Made by a program: the position numbers and the translations under genes. Source: an uncultured Ruminococcus sp. (GTDB taxonomy: Bacteria; Bacillota; Clostridia; Lachnospirales; Lachnospiraceae). From it: DNA of 21,679 nt. The DNA is taken from NCBI GenBank assembly GCA_934359255.1, contig CAKRLG010000032.1, positions 1 to 21,679 of the forward strand, in the 5' to 3' direction. This document shows positions 1-6,652 of this stretch, piece by piece. The notes beneath the pieces are model-generated. The model had not been told where the DNA came from. It was given only the letters and a program-made list of their open reading frames with translations, and searched no databases. Each line of letters opens with the position of its first letter. Position 1 is the stretch's first letter.

Positions 1-148
1 TATGGCTTACACCGGCATATCTTCTTTCTGCTTTTTCCTGCGGCCAGCATGCCACTTCCACACACTCAAATCCCTGCTCAGATGCAAAATCCATCATCTC
101 TTCATAAGTCCAACTGTCAAGGATGGCTGTGATAAACCCAAGTTTCAT
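1..148 (-). CDS. Sugar phosphate isomerase/epimerase family TIM-barrel protein (N-terminal part, cut by window edge)
   Basis: The minus strand from position 148 reads an open frame of 49 codons to the window edge, beginning [18 protein letters not shown] and continuing into a segment with [11 protein letters not shown]. This is the usual first strand and helix of the xylose-isomerase-like TIM-barrel family (IolE/IolI and AP-endonuclease-2 type), whose members bind a divalent metal and isomerise, epimerise or cleave sugars. The start is well supported: a strong AGGAGG lies about 7 nt upstream (complement of 154-160). The rest of the barrel and all metal ligands lie outside the window, so the substrate cannot be stated. 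It is last in a run of three same-strand sugar genes, 43 nt downstream of a perfect inverted repeat at 191-229. Confidence 0.75.
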   Translation of the reverse strand, partial: MKLGFITAILDSWTYEEMMDFASEQGFECVEVACWPQEKAERRYAGVSH

Positions 149-190
149 AGAAATACCCTCCTGTTTCTTCTGTCTCTGCTATTTTTCTGT

Positions 191-229
191 TAACTGTTCA
201 GTATCCACTGTGAAGGTACTGAACAGTTA
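191..229. promoter_or_regulatory. Perfect 13-bp inverted repeat, possible operator or intercistronic hairpin
   Basis: TAACTGTTCAGTA (191-203) and its exact reverse complement (217-229) flank a 13-nt spacer. Each arm contains a small palindrome, ACTG-TT-CAGT. The repeat sits between the stop codon of the upstream gene (239) and the start codon at 148. There is no U-run after the hairpin on the minus strand, so a rho-independent terminator is unlikely. The same core recurs at 1184-1193 and 2296-2305, which favours a regulator-binding site; an mRNA-stabilising hairpin is the alternative. Confidence 0.55.
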
Positions 230-238
230 CTATTTTTG

Positions 239-1117
239 TTATTTTTCCCATGGAGTTGGTGTAAATTCGCCGCCTCGGCACCATTTCAGATAGTTCAGTG
301 CGTGGAGCTGTCCGGTCATCTCCAGTTCTCCCCGGTATACCGGATCGTGATATCCCTCGATACAGATATCGTCCTCATATCCGTTGCTTCTCAGGATAGA
401 AATGATATCTCTCCAGTTTGTGTCACCAAATCCAGGCATACGATGCCATACGAACGGCACTGCTCCGGAGATACCGCCGTGTCTTACTGCATCCCAGTCA
501 ATGGTCGCATCTTTTCCATGTACATGGACGATCTTTTTGCACCATTTTCTCAGTTCTGTCACAGGGTCAATCAGCTGTACCATCTGGTGGGTCGGCTCCC
601 ATTCCAGTCCGAAGTTGTCATTCTTTACTTCCTCAAACATCACTTCCCAGGCTTTCGGGTTGAAACCGATGTTGCAGGTGGCATGTTCCCAGGTTCCATC
701 CATAAGACAGTTTTCGATACCCAGCTTCACACCTTTTTCTTCTGCAAGGTCTGCCAGTTCACGGAACACTTTTCCAAACTCTTCGTATGCGGATTCTACC
801 GGTTTTCCTTCCCAGGCTCCTGCAAAGGTGCTTACGTGGGTAGCTCCGAATTTTTCAGCAGTGCAGATCACCTTTTCCAGTGTCTTTCTGTGCTCCGGAT
901 ACTGGATCGGGTTACAGTAGTATCCAACGGTAGTGATCTTGGAATCTGTACCTGCAAGAATCTTTTCTGTGTTCAGTGCCAGTTTGTCAAGATCTGTTCC
1001 TTCCAGTGACATATGGAAATTGATGGAAAATGTTTCGAATCCTTTTCCCGCAAATCCCTTTAACCATTCTTCCGCCTTTGTTCCCGGCACGCAGGTTCCG
1101 ATTTTAATCTGTTTCAT
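239..1117 (-). CDS. Sugar phosphate isomerase/epimerase family protein (xylose-isomerase-like TIM barrel)
   Basis: This predicted soluble protein of 292 residues begins MKQIKIGTCVPGTKAEEW. It has the alternating strand/helix pattern of the xylose-isomerase-like TIM barrel. Likely metal ligands are the Glu in GIENCLMDG, the Glu/His in LEWEPTHQM, the histidines in HVHGKD and the Glu in IEGYHDP. Family members isomerise, epimerise or eliminate sugars, inositols or keto-glycosides. A Met two codons upstream (1123) is possible, but AGGAGG would then lie only 2 nt away; from 1117 the spacing is 8 nt, so 1117 is preferred. It lies between a Gfo/Idh/MocA oxidoreductase upstream and a second TIM-barrel gene downstream. 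That arrangement is typical of oxidoreductase-plus-isomerase pathways for unusual sugars. The exact substrate cannot be read from sequence. Confidence 0.85.
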   Translation of the reverse strand: MKQIKIGTCVPGTKAEEWLKGFAGKGFETFSINFHMSLEGTDLDKLALNTEKILAGTDSKITTVGYYCNPIQYPEHRKTLEKVICTAEKFGATHVSTFAGAWEGKPVESAYEEFGKVFRELADLAEEKGVKLGIENCLMDGTWEHATCNIGFNPKAWEVMFEEVKNDNFGLEWEPTHQMVQLIDPVTELRKWCKKIVHVHGKDATIDWDAVRHGGISGAVPFVWHRMPGFGDTNWRDIISILRSNGYEDDICIEGYHDPVYRGELEMTGQLHALNYLKWCRGGEFTPTPWEK

Positions 1118-1183
1118 ACTCATTTCCTCCTGTTTTCTCCCATTTATTTTTAATTTTTATTTATGGTTTCTACTTATAATTTA

Positions 1184-1193
1184 ATTGTTCAGT
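1184..1193. promoter_or_regulatory. Copy of the ACTGTTCAGT motif upstream of the TIM-barrel gene
   Basis: ATTGTTCAGT here differs by one base from the ACTGTTCAGT palindrome at 193-202 and 2296-2305. The surrounding minus-strand 20-mer (1201 to 1182) matches the plus-strand stretch at 210-229 at 18 of 20 positions by eye. It sits in the 86-nt gap before the start at 1117. Read as a candidate operator half; function is inferred. Confidence 0.35.
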
Positions 1194-1203
1194 TCCTTCA
1201 CGG

Positions 1204-2268
1204 TTACACCTGGTCCTGAAATTCGATCACCTGATTTGTCTCCGCTGACCGGAAGATGGCTTCCATCAGCTTCATCACGCGCATCACCTGAAACAGTTTG
1301 ATCTCAGGCTCTGCTCCGTCTCGGATCACTGCAACTACATTTCTGTGGAAATCTGCAATGTCTCCGGCTACTTTTGGTAAGTCCTCTTTCACAATGGTAT
1401 CTTCCCGTCTCGGTGCCATAGTCTTTGTCAGACCGGCTGCTGTCTTAACCGGTACTACCGTCTCTTCCGTCATACCTGTCTTACGTATGATCTCACCGTT
1501 TAACTGCCAGTCTCTGATCACTGCGGTACCGTCTTCTCCCAGTACATACCATCTCGGCAGGGAAATATAATTGTTGGTACCAACTTCCACCAGGACTTCC
1601 GTTCCGCCTTCAAAAGTCAGGATGGCAGTGAATCCATCGTCCACTTCCTGGTTGGTAACATTGGTAAGTGATGCGTATACGGTCTCGATCTTTCTGTCAC
1701 CGTACATATATAAGATCTGGTCCAGCAGATGTACACCCCAGTCCAGAACCATTCCACCACCATGTACTTTTTCTTTTCTCCAGTCACCCGGGATTCCTCT
1801 TGAACCATGGACACGGCTCTCGATTCGGAAGACATGTCCCAGTTTCTGCTCCTCTACAAGCTTTTTGATGATCAGGAAATCATCATCCCACCGTCTGTTC
1901 TGGTGTACTGTAAGTAATTTTCCCGTCTCTTTGGCTGTATTTTCCATTTCCAGCAGATCTGCGGAAGATAATGTCACCGGTTTTTCCGATATTACATTTT
2001 TTCCTGCATGCATGGCACGGATGGCGATGGGTTTGTGGCAGTCATTTGGAGTGGCGATCAGAACCACATCGATATCCGGATCTGCCAGCATGGCTTCTTC
2101 TGTTTCATATACAGAAAAGCCTTTCGCCTTCGCTTCTTCTCTTTTTTCTTCCTTGATGTCATAGACACCACCGATTTCAGCTTCCGGAACTTTGGAAAGG
2201 ATCTCAGTATGCCATCTGCCCATACCGCCATATCCGATCAGTCCGTAAACTACTTTGTTTTCCCTCAT
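1204..2268 (-). CDS. Gfo/Idh/MocA family NAD(P)-dependent oxidoreductase
   Basis: This 354-residue protein begins MRENKVVYGLIGYGGMGRW. The N-terminal Rossmann fold carries the dinucleotide motif GYGGMG near residues 12-17. The family's EKP motif follows (VISEKPVTL, about residue 100). The C-terminal alpha/beta domain has GGGMVLDWGVHLLDQ, containing the conserved Asp and His near the active site. Family members oxidise or reduce hydroxyls on sugars, inositols and glycosides with NAD(P). The frame is open 19 codons further upstream, but GGAGGTG lies just 5' of the ATG at 2268 and family similarity begins there. It is followed on the same strand by two TIM-barrel isomerase-type genes. Pathways with this gene set include inositol catabolism and 3-keto-glycoside processing. 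The family call is firm; the substrate is unknown. Confidence 0.9.
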   Translation of the reverse strand: MRENKVVYGLIGYGGMGRWHTEILSKVPEAEIGGVYDIKEEKREEAKAKGFSVYETEEAMLADPDIDVVLIATPNDCHKPIAIRAMHAGKNVISEKPVTLSSADLLEMENTAKETGKLLTVHQNRRWDDDFLIIKKLVEEQKLGHVFRIESRVHGSRGIPGDWRKEKVHGGGMVLDWGVHLLDQILYMYGDRKIETVYASLTNVTNQEVDDGFTAILTFEGGTEVLVEVGTNNYISLPRWYVLGEDGTAVIRDWQLNGEIIRKTGMTEETVVPVKTAAGLTKTMAPRREDTIVKEDLPKVAGDIADFHRNVVAVIRDGAEPEIKLFQVMRVMKLMEAIFRSAETNQVIEFQDQV

Positions 2269-2293
2269 GTTACACCTCCATATATAATTATCA

Positions 2294-2321
2294 TAACTGT
2301 TCAGTCCCCTGCGAACAGCTA
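2294..2321. promoter_or_regulatory. Inverted repeat with ACTGTTCAGT core upstream of the Gfo/Idh/MocA gene
   Basis: TAACTGTTC (2294-2302) pairs with GAACAGCTA (2313-2321) with one DNA mismatch, which would be a G-U pair in the minus-strand RNA. The left arm extends into ACTGTTCAGT, the motif also present at 193-202, 218-227 and (one mismatch) 1184-1193. It lies in the 72-nt gap between the GH13 stop and the oxidoreductase start, 28 nt from the ATG. An operator is the favoured reading. Confidence 0.45.
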
Positions 2322-2340
2322 TCAACTACCTTATGTTTCC

Positions 2341-3891
2341 TCAGATCCGGTAAAATCCTGCTGACTGTGCCGGAACAGTTATTTTTCCATTTTTAGCCTC
2401 TGCGGCTGCGCCAAAGTTATAGATTGCTTCTTTTGGCTCTGTATCGCATGCAAATGTTTTTGCCTCTGCGGCTGCGTTGATGATCACAAGAATTTTCTCA
2501 TCACCGGCCTCACGGATATATGCCAGCGGATATGCATTCTTTTCCGCATAAACGAAAGTGATCTTTCCACGGCTCTGCAGAGCTTTGTGACTCTGACGGA
2601 TCCGGATCAGTTTTTTCACTTCATGGTACAGAGAATCCGGAGCTGCCATCTCTTTCTTTGCAGTTGGTCGATCTTTGTCCGGATCCATAGCAATATACAG
2701 ATCACTTGCCGGTGCGCTGGAGAAGCCTGCGTTGGTGCTGTCATCCCACTGCATCGGAGAACGGGAACCGGTACGGTTGTAACCGCCTTCTACAGATTTC
2801 AATCCCTCTACATAACGCATACCGATCTCATCGCCATAATAGATAAATGGTGCGCCTGGCATAGACAGGATAAATGCAAATGCCACTTTCAATTCATCAC
2901 CGTGAAGATGGCGTGCCAGACGGTCTACATCATGGTTTCCTGAAAACATACACATCAGGCCTTTGCCGGCTGTCTTTTCACAGTTTTCTTTATAAGACTC
3001 TACGAAATCATAGATGTTTCCTTTCGCACGGGATGAAAAATACGGCTCTTTGCAGCGGAACAGATCGTTGGAATGGGAAGTACCAAACTCCAGCAGAAAG
3101 TCCATGTGGAATCCTCCTTCCAGAGATCTCTGTGGATCGCCCCATTCGGATACCATTGCTGCATCCGGAAATTCTTTATCAAGGAATTCTCTGATCTGTT
3201 TCCATACACGGATGGTTCCTTTTTTCTCCGGATCATTTTTTACCAGAGACTCTGCCATATCCACCCGGAAGCCATCACAGCCCATACCCAGCCAGAATCT
3301 CATTACATCTTCCATTGCTGCGATAGTTGCCTGTGGTCCTTCATCGTCGATCGACTGCTGCCACGGTTTCTCCGGATCCGGCTGATAGAAACCATAGTTT
3401 AATGCCGGCTGATTGGAGAAGAAGTTGACAGCCACCGCACCGTCACGTTCAGAGATACCTCTCAGAGAGCCGCCGAAGCTGACCTCCGGTGATTCCCATA
3501 CTTTATCGGTCCAGATATAACGGTCGGTATATGGGTTCTTATCTGCTTTCATGGATTCGATGAACCATGGGTGTTCTATAGAAGTATGTCCAGGCACCAG
3601 GTCCAGCAGTACATGAATTCCCTTTTTATGTGCTTCTTCAAATAACTGTTTCAGATCTTCGTTGGTTCCGTAACGTGGCGCCACACGACAGTAATCTGCA
3701 ACATCGTATCCTGCATCTCCGAACGGAGAGAGAAAACAAGGATTGATCCATAAAGCGTTACATCCAAGTTCTTTGATGTAATCTAATTTTTCGATAATAC
3801 CCTGAAAATCTCCGATGCCGTCCCCGTTAGTATCTTTAAATGACTGCGGATAGATTTCATAAAAAATTGCGTTATCTAACCATTTTGACAT
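2341..3891 (-). CDS. GH13 (alpha-amylase family) intracellular glycoside hydrolase, alpha-glucosidase-like
   Basis: This 516-residue enzyme has no signal peptide, so it should act on imported saccharides. The N terminus (NAIFYEIYPQSFKDTNGDGIGD, shown only as its motifs: EIYPQSF and DTNGDGIGD) is typical of the oligo-1,6-glucosidase/alpha-glucosidase branch; the latter is its usual calcium loop. Catalytic motifs are present: region I LLDLVPGHTS (95-104), region II GFRVDMAE with nucleophile Asp211, region III MVSEWG with acid/base Glu249, and region IV GNHDVDR with Asp321. Region I has Pro-Gly where many relatives have Val-Asn before the His. The C-terminal 80 residues look like the usual beta-sandwich. 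An open frame runs 31 codons upstream, but family similarity starts at MSKWLDNAIF and a GAGGG lies 9 nt before it. It is divergent from the AraC gene, with AraC-type sites in between. Linkage preference cannot be decided. Confidence 0.9.
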   Translation of the reverse strand: MSKWLDNAIFYEIYPQSFKDTNGDGIGDFQGIIEKLDYIKELGCNALWINPCFLSPFGDAGYDVADYCRVAPRYGTNEDLKQLFEEAHKKGIHVLLDLVPGHTSIEHPWFIESMKADKNPYTDRYIWTDKVWESPEVSFGGSLRGISERDGAVAVNFFSNQPALNYGFYQPDPEKPWQQSIDDEGPQATIAAMEDVMRFWLGMGCDGFRVDMAESLVKNDPEKKGTIRVWKQIREFLDKEFPDAAMVSEWGDPQRSLEGGFHMDFLLEFGTSHSNDLFRCKEPYFSSRAKGNIYDFVESYKENCEKTAGKGLMCMFSGNHDVDRLARHLHGDELKVAFAFILSMPGAPFIYYGDEIGMRYVEGLKSVEGGYNRTGSRSPMQWDDSTNAGFSSAPASDLYIAMDPDKDRPTAKKEMAAPDSLYHEVKKLIRIRQSHKALQSRGKITFVYAEKNAYPLAYIREAGDEKILVIINAAAEAKTFACDTEPKEAIYNFGAAAEAKNGKITVPAQSAGFYRI

Positions 3892-3955
3892 TTTGTAAAA
3901 CCCTCTTTCTTTTTGATGTTGTCTCGTTTCTCGATAACAACTACCTTCGCTTACC

Positions 3956-3984
3956 AGAATACTATTTATTTCCCCGGATTTCAA
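3956..3984 (-). promoter_or_regulatory. Predicted promoter of the GH13 gene
   Basis: On the minus strand TTGAAA (complement of 3979-3984) is followed after exactly 17 bp by TATTCT (complement of 3956-3961). The -10 box is weak, with two mismatches, as expected for an activator-dependent promoter. Two AraC-type half-sites start 5 bp upstream of the -35 box. Confidence 0.5.
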
Positions 3985-3989
3985 ACAAT

Positions 3990-4016
3990 ATACTATTTAA
4001 TTCTGATACTATTCTA
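3990..4016. promoter_or_regulatory. Tandem AraC-type half-sites upstream of the GH13 gene
   Basis: ATACTATTTAA begins at 3990 and ATACTATTCTA at 4006: direct repeats 16 bp apart, separated from the predicted -35 box by 5 bp. A further partial copy, ATACTATTTA, begins at 3959. Pairs about 1.5 helical turns apart next to the -35 box are typical of AraC-family activators. The same pair, with the same offset, precedes the MATE gene (6603-6629). Confidence 0.55.
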
Positions 4017-4248
4017 TTATTTTTGTATAATATCCTGGTGTTTTTTCCTTACATATATATTTTTTTAGTCATTTTTATCCTGTATTTATTTCTCAAAAAA
4101 TAATTTATATTATTTTGCATAGCAAAAAAGGGCTCCTGATGCCACAAATTTTTCATTCTGCAACATCATGCCCTTCCCTATTTTCCGTTGCAACACCTAT
4201 CATTATATGATATATTACAACTGATTCTTTTATATTTCCGGGAAACAG

Positions 4249-4285
4249 TATTCTTGGCAATACTATTCTACGATTTAATTATTCT
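4249..4285 (+). promoter_or_regulatory. Predicted araC promoter with embedded AraC-type sites (autoregulation)
   Basis: TTGGCA (4254-4259) and AATTAT (4277-4282) with a 17-bp spacer form a plausible sigma-A promoter for the gene at 4319. The full motif ATACTATTCTA (4260-4270) fills the spacer. Two further TATTCT cores lie at 4249-4254 and 4280-4285, the latter exactly 16 bp from the core at 4264. Binding here would cover the promoter, suggesting self-repression. Confidence 0.45.
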
Positions 4286-4318
4286 GCTGGAGATATTTAT
4301 TTTACGGAGGCGTATGTT

Positions 4319-5200
4319 ATGAATCTTTATGCGATAAAAGAAAAGTGCCAGCACGGATCCATTCAGGTTCCATACAGTTACTATGACTGCGGTATACCGG
4401 ATTATTTTACCAGTGTACCACTGCACTGGCACAGTGAAATGGAATTAAATTACATAAAATCTGGAAATGGTTTTTTCAAATACGAGGATCAGACCATCTC
4501 TGCCAAACCGGGAGACATCTTTCTGATCCAGCCCAACGTCCTTCATGCTATCATGTCGGATGAACACAGCTCTTTTTTCTACGATACCATTGTTTTTCAT
4601 CAGAATATGCTGGTGGGAAGTTACGACGATCGTTGTTATACAGATATTCTGCTGCCGATCTTTTCTTCCAGACGAAGAGTTCTGGTTCCTGTATCTCAGG
4701 AAACCCCTGGGTATCATGAACTCCATGATTCGGTCCGGACTATTATGCAGTGTGCACACAAAAATCTTGCAACCTCTGATCTGTTACTAAAAAGTGAACT
4801 GCTTCGCTTATTTTATCTGCTGGCATCCACACCGGGACTCTGCACCGAACACACCGTTTCCACAGAATCCCGGCTGACCGAAACACTTCGGCCCGTTCTC
4901 ACTTATATACAGAAGCATCATTCCGAATCTGTTACCATAGAACAGCTGGCAAAGATCGCTCATATGAGCAGCAGCTACTTTATGAGCTGTTTCAAACAGA
5001 ATTTCGGTCTTGGAGCCATTGAATATCTGAATCAGGTACGTATCCGATCGGCATGCGATCTTCTGCGCAATACGGATCGCAGTATCTCTGACATTGCTTT
5101 CGATACCGGATTTCATAACCTTTCAAATTTCAATCGACAGTTTCGCACCAAGGTAGGATGTTCTCCTCAGACTTACCGAAAAGAATCCGTTCTTTCCTGA
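4319..5200 (+). CDS. AraC family transcriptional regulator with N-terminal cupin domain
   Basis: This 293-residue protein has the common sugar-sensing AraC layout. An N-terminal cupin (about residues 10-160) shows HWHSEMELNYIKSGNG and the barrel pattern KPGDIFLIQPNVLHAI. A C-terminal pair of helix-turn-helix motifs spans about 190-290: VTIEQLAKIAHMSSSYF for the first, and ISDIAFDTGFHNLSNFNRQF plus the family ending GCSPQTYRK for the second. GGAGG lies 8 nt before the ATG at 4319; an out-of-frame ATG just upstream (4314) runs directly into a stop. The gene is divergent from GH13 and convergent with MATE, and its last 28 bp overlap the end of the MATE gene. Repeated TACTATTCTA half-sites near all three promoters suggest it controls both neighbours and itself. 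The inducer is unknown, presumably a sugar or glycoside. Confidence 0.93.
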   Translation: MNLYAIKEKCQHGSIQVPYSYYDCGIPDYFTSVPLHWHSEMELNYIKSGNGFFKYEDQTISAKPGDIFLIQPNVLHAIMSDEHSSFFYDTIVFHQNMLVGSYDDRCYTDILLPIFSSRRRVLVPVSQETPGYHELHDSVRTIMQCAHKNLATSDLLLKSELLRLFYLLASTPGLCTEHTVSTESRLTETLRPVLTYIQKHHSESVTIEQLAKIAHMSSSYFMSCFKQNFGLGAIEYLNQVRIRSACDLLRNTDRSISDIAFDTGFHNLSNFNRQFRTKVGCSPQTYRKESVLS

Positions 5201-6510
5201 TAGATCCAGTAAGTGATCATCAACATGATCCAGGCGCCGATCCAGGCAGATACTTCTGCCAGAGCAACACCACGAAAAGCCAGATATGGAGTCAGCAGCT
5301 TTACCACGACCACTCGAAGAGACACTTCCAGGACACCTGAAAGCATGGGAACAAATGTATGTCCCATGCCCTGGCACCCGTTGCGGAACACAAACAGCCA
5401 TCCCAGAGGAAACAGACAGATGCCTGTAACCGCCAGAAAATCTCTTGTGTAAGAAATAATCGATGCATCGTTCAACATGAACGAAGTCAGAAACTCCGGA
5501 ATAAACAGCAGCATCAGAGCCAGTGGAATATTTATCAGGATCGTCAGGATGACTCCTTCCCGGATACCGGTACGTATCCGCTCCTTTTTTCCGGCACCAT
5601 AATTCTGTCCCACAAAAGTAAGAAGTGCCAGACCCACTGTATTTGCCGGCTGTTCAAAAAGACTGAGGATCTTGGTGCATGCCGCATAGGCAGCCACATA
5701 GCTTGTTCCCATATTGTTGACAAATGTCTGCAACACCATTCCACCCACTGCGGTGACAGAATTCATAACGGCAACCGGCAGACCTTTCAATGTCAATCTT
5801 TTGATGATCACGCCCTGTGGTTTCCAGTCTGTTTTTTTCGGGATCAGATTTTTTTCCCTTCCTATGTAGTAACAGCAGTAAAGCGCAGACAGTACCTGTG
5901 CCAGAACAGTGGCTAACGCTGCGCCAAAAACACCCATATGCAACGGGAAAACGAATAACAGATCCATCAGAACATTGGCAATGGCGGAAATTATCATGGC
6001 AACCAGAGGCACCCGGCTGTTTCCAACGGAACGCAGGAGTGTCATGGCAAAATTATTAAAAATCGTAATGGTGGTTCCCGCAAGAATTGTTCCGAAATAT
6101 TGCAGTGTTTCCGTCATCAGATCTTCCGGTGTATGGAGAAATGTAAATAATTGCCGCATGAAGGCCAGACTTACCACTGTGATCACAATCCCAATGGCCA
6201 GGCAGATCCAGACAGACATTGCCAGCTCCTTACGAAGTTTTTCATAATTGCCACTTCCAAAAGACTGAGAAATACAGATTCCCAATCCTCCTGTCAGCCC
6301 AATTGCGAAACCGATGATCAGAAAATGTACGGAACCGGTGTTTCCAACCGCTGCAAGTGCCGTATCGCCAATTCCTTTTCCCACCACCATGGAGTCTGCA
6401 AAGCTGTATAACTGCTGAAACAGATTTCCTGCCAGGATCGGCAGAAAAAACTGTACCAGCAAACGCATACAGTTTCCCTGCGTCATATCATTTGTCGTGT
6501 TCTTACCCAT
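5173..6510 (-). CDS. MATE family multidrug/organic compound exporter
   Basis: This 445-residue membrane protein has about 12 hydrophobic segments in two similar halves, the normal size and layout of the MATE family (NorM/DinF-like). The N terminus carries typical family text, such as LLVQFFLPILAGNLFQQLYS and ADSMVVGKGIGDTALAAVG. The second half repeats the pattern with VTAVGGMVLQTFVNNMG, FEQPANTVGLALLTFVGQNYG and FRNGCQGMGHT. These transporters export cationic or lipophilic compounds by sodium or proton antiport. AGGAGG sits 7 nt before the ATG. The gene has its own predicted promoter with tandem AraC-type sites matching those of the GH13 gene. The 3' end overlaps the araC 3' end by 28 bp on the other strand. 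Cargo is unknown; shared regulation with a glycosidase suggests a sugar-linked compound, but that is inference. Confidence 0.95.
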   Translation of the reverse strand: MGKNTTNDMTQGNCMRLLVQFFLPILAGNLFQQLYSFADSMVVGKGIGDTALAAVGNTGSVHFLIIGFAIGLTGGLGICISQSFGSGNYEKLRKELAMSVWICLAIGIVITVVSLAFMRQLFTFLHTPEDLMTETLQYFGTILAGTTITIFNNFAMTLLRSVGNSRVPLVAMIISAIANVLMDLLFVFPLHMGVFGAALATVLAQVLSALYCCYYIGREKNLIPKKTDWKPQGVIIKRLTLKGLPVAVMNSVTAVGGMVLQTFVNNMGTSYVAAYAACTKILSLFEQPANTVGLALLTFVGQNYGAGKKERIRTGIREGVILTILINIPLALMLLFIPEFLTSFMLNDASIISYTRDFLAVTGICLFPLGWLFVFRNGCQGMGHTFVPMLSGVLEVSLRVVVVKLLTPYLAFRGVALAEVSAWIGAWIMLMITYWIYQERTDSFR

Positions 6511-6544
6511 TATGTTACCTCCTGATGTCTAAACGGTACTCTAC

Positions 6545-6572
6545 AAATACTGTCTGCTTTTAGTCAGTATTT
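6545..6572. repeat. Inverted repeat in the MATE promoter/leader
   Basis: AAATACTG (6545-6552) and CAGTATTT (6565-6572) are perfect 8-bp arms around a 12-bp spacer. The right arm overlaps the predicted -10 box of the MATE gene, so it could be a second operator or a leader hairpin. Confidence 0.4.
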
Positions 6573-6597
6573 TACTACTGAAATGATACTTTTTCCA
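6569..6597 (-). promoter_or_regulatory. Predicted promoter of the MATE gene
   Basis: On the minus strand TGGAAA (complement of 6592-6597) and TAAAAT (complement of 6569-6574) are separated by 17 bp. The -35 box is poor, with two mismatches, which fits need for an activator. AraC-type half-sites begin 5 bp upstream at 6603. Confidence 0.5.
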
Positions 6598-6602
6598 TGA
6601 CA

Positions 6603-6629
6603 TTACTATTCTGTTTTGATACTATTCTA
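6603..6629. promoter_or_regulatory. Tandem AraC-type half-sites upstream of the MATE gene
   Basis: TTACTATTCTG begins at 6603 and ATACTATTCTA at 6619, a 16-bp direct repeat. The 5-bp gap to the -35 box is identical to that at the GH13 promoter. A third TATTCT core lies at 6654-6659, in the end of miaB, 31 bp from the core at 6623. Confidence 0.55.
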
Positions 6630-6652
6630 TGATGTTGGGGTCCTGAGAATCT

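Larger units (their letters stand above)
3892..4318. other. Divergent intergenic control region between the GH13 and araC genes
   Basis: This 427-bp AT-rich stretch holds no convincing gene. It contains the GH13 promoter and AraC-type half-sites (3956-4016) and the araC promoter with similar half-sites (4249-4285). The middle has an imperfect inverted repeat: AAGGGC 4128-4133 with GCCCTT 4170-4175, and TGATG 4137-4141 with CATCA 4164-4168. On the minus strand a T-run follows it, as in a terminator. A direct repeat TGCAACA occurs at 4159-4165 and 4189-4195, 30 bp apart. The last two have no assigned role. Confidence 0.6.

Noticed and set aside
191..229. Rho-independent terminator at the 13-bp inverted repeat
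   Set aside because: No U-run follows on the minus strand and the stem is not GC-rich. Recurrence of the core near other genes fits an operator better.
236..1009. 257-codon open frame on the plus strand
   Set aside because: It is antisense to the TIM-barrel gene with no ribosome binding site or protein-like composition. Likewise for the long antisense frames at 1571-2164, 7337-7969, 10207-10827 and 12695-13342.
2269..2325. Upstream extension of the Gfo/Idh/MocA gene
   Set aside because: The extra 19 codons cross the inverted repeat and the ribosome binding site. Family similarity begins at 2268.
3892..3984. Upstream extension of the GH13 gene
   Set aside because: The 31 extra codons run through the predicted promoter and have no family resemblance.
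4123..4175. Terminator-like imperfect hairpin with a minus-strand T-run, considered as an attenuator of the GH13 gene
   Set aside because: The best GH13 promoter (3956-3984) lies downstream of it, so it would not be in the GH13 leader. The long 22-nt loop also makes it weak.
3959..4285. CRISPR-like short repeats
   Set aside because: The repeats are only about 11 bp and irregularly spaced, and they track promoters, so they are read as regulator sites.
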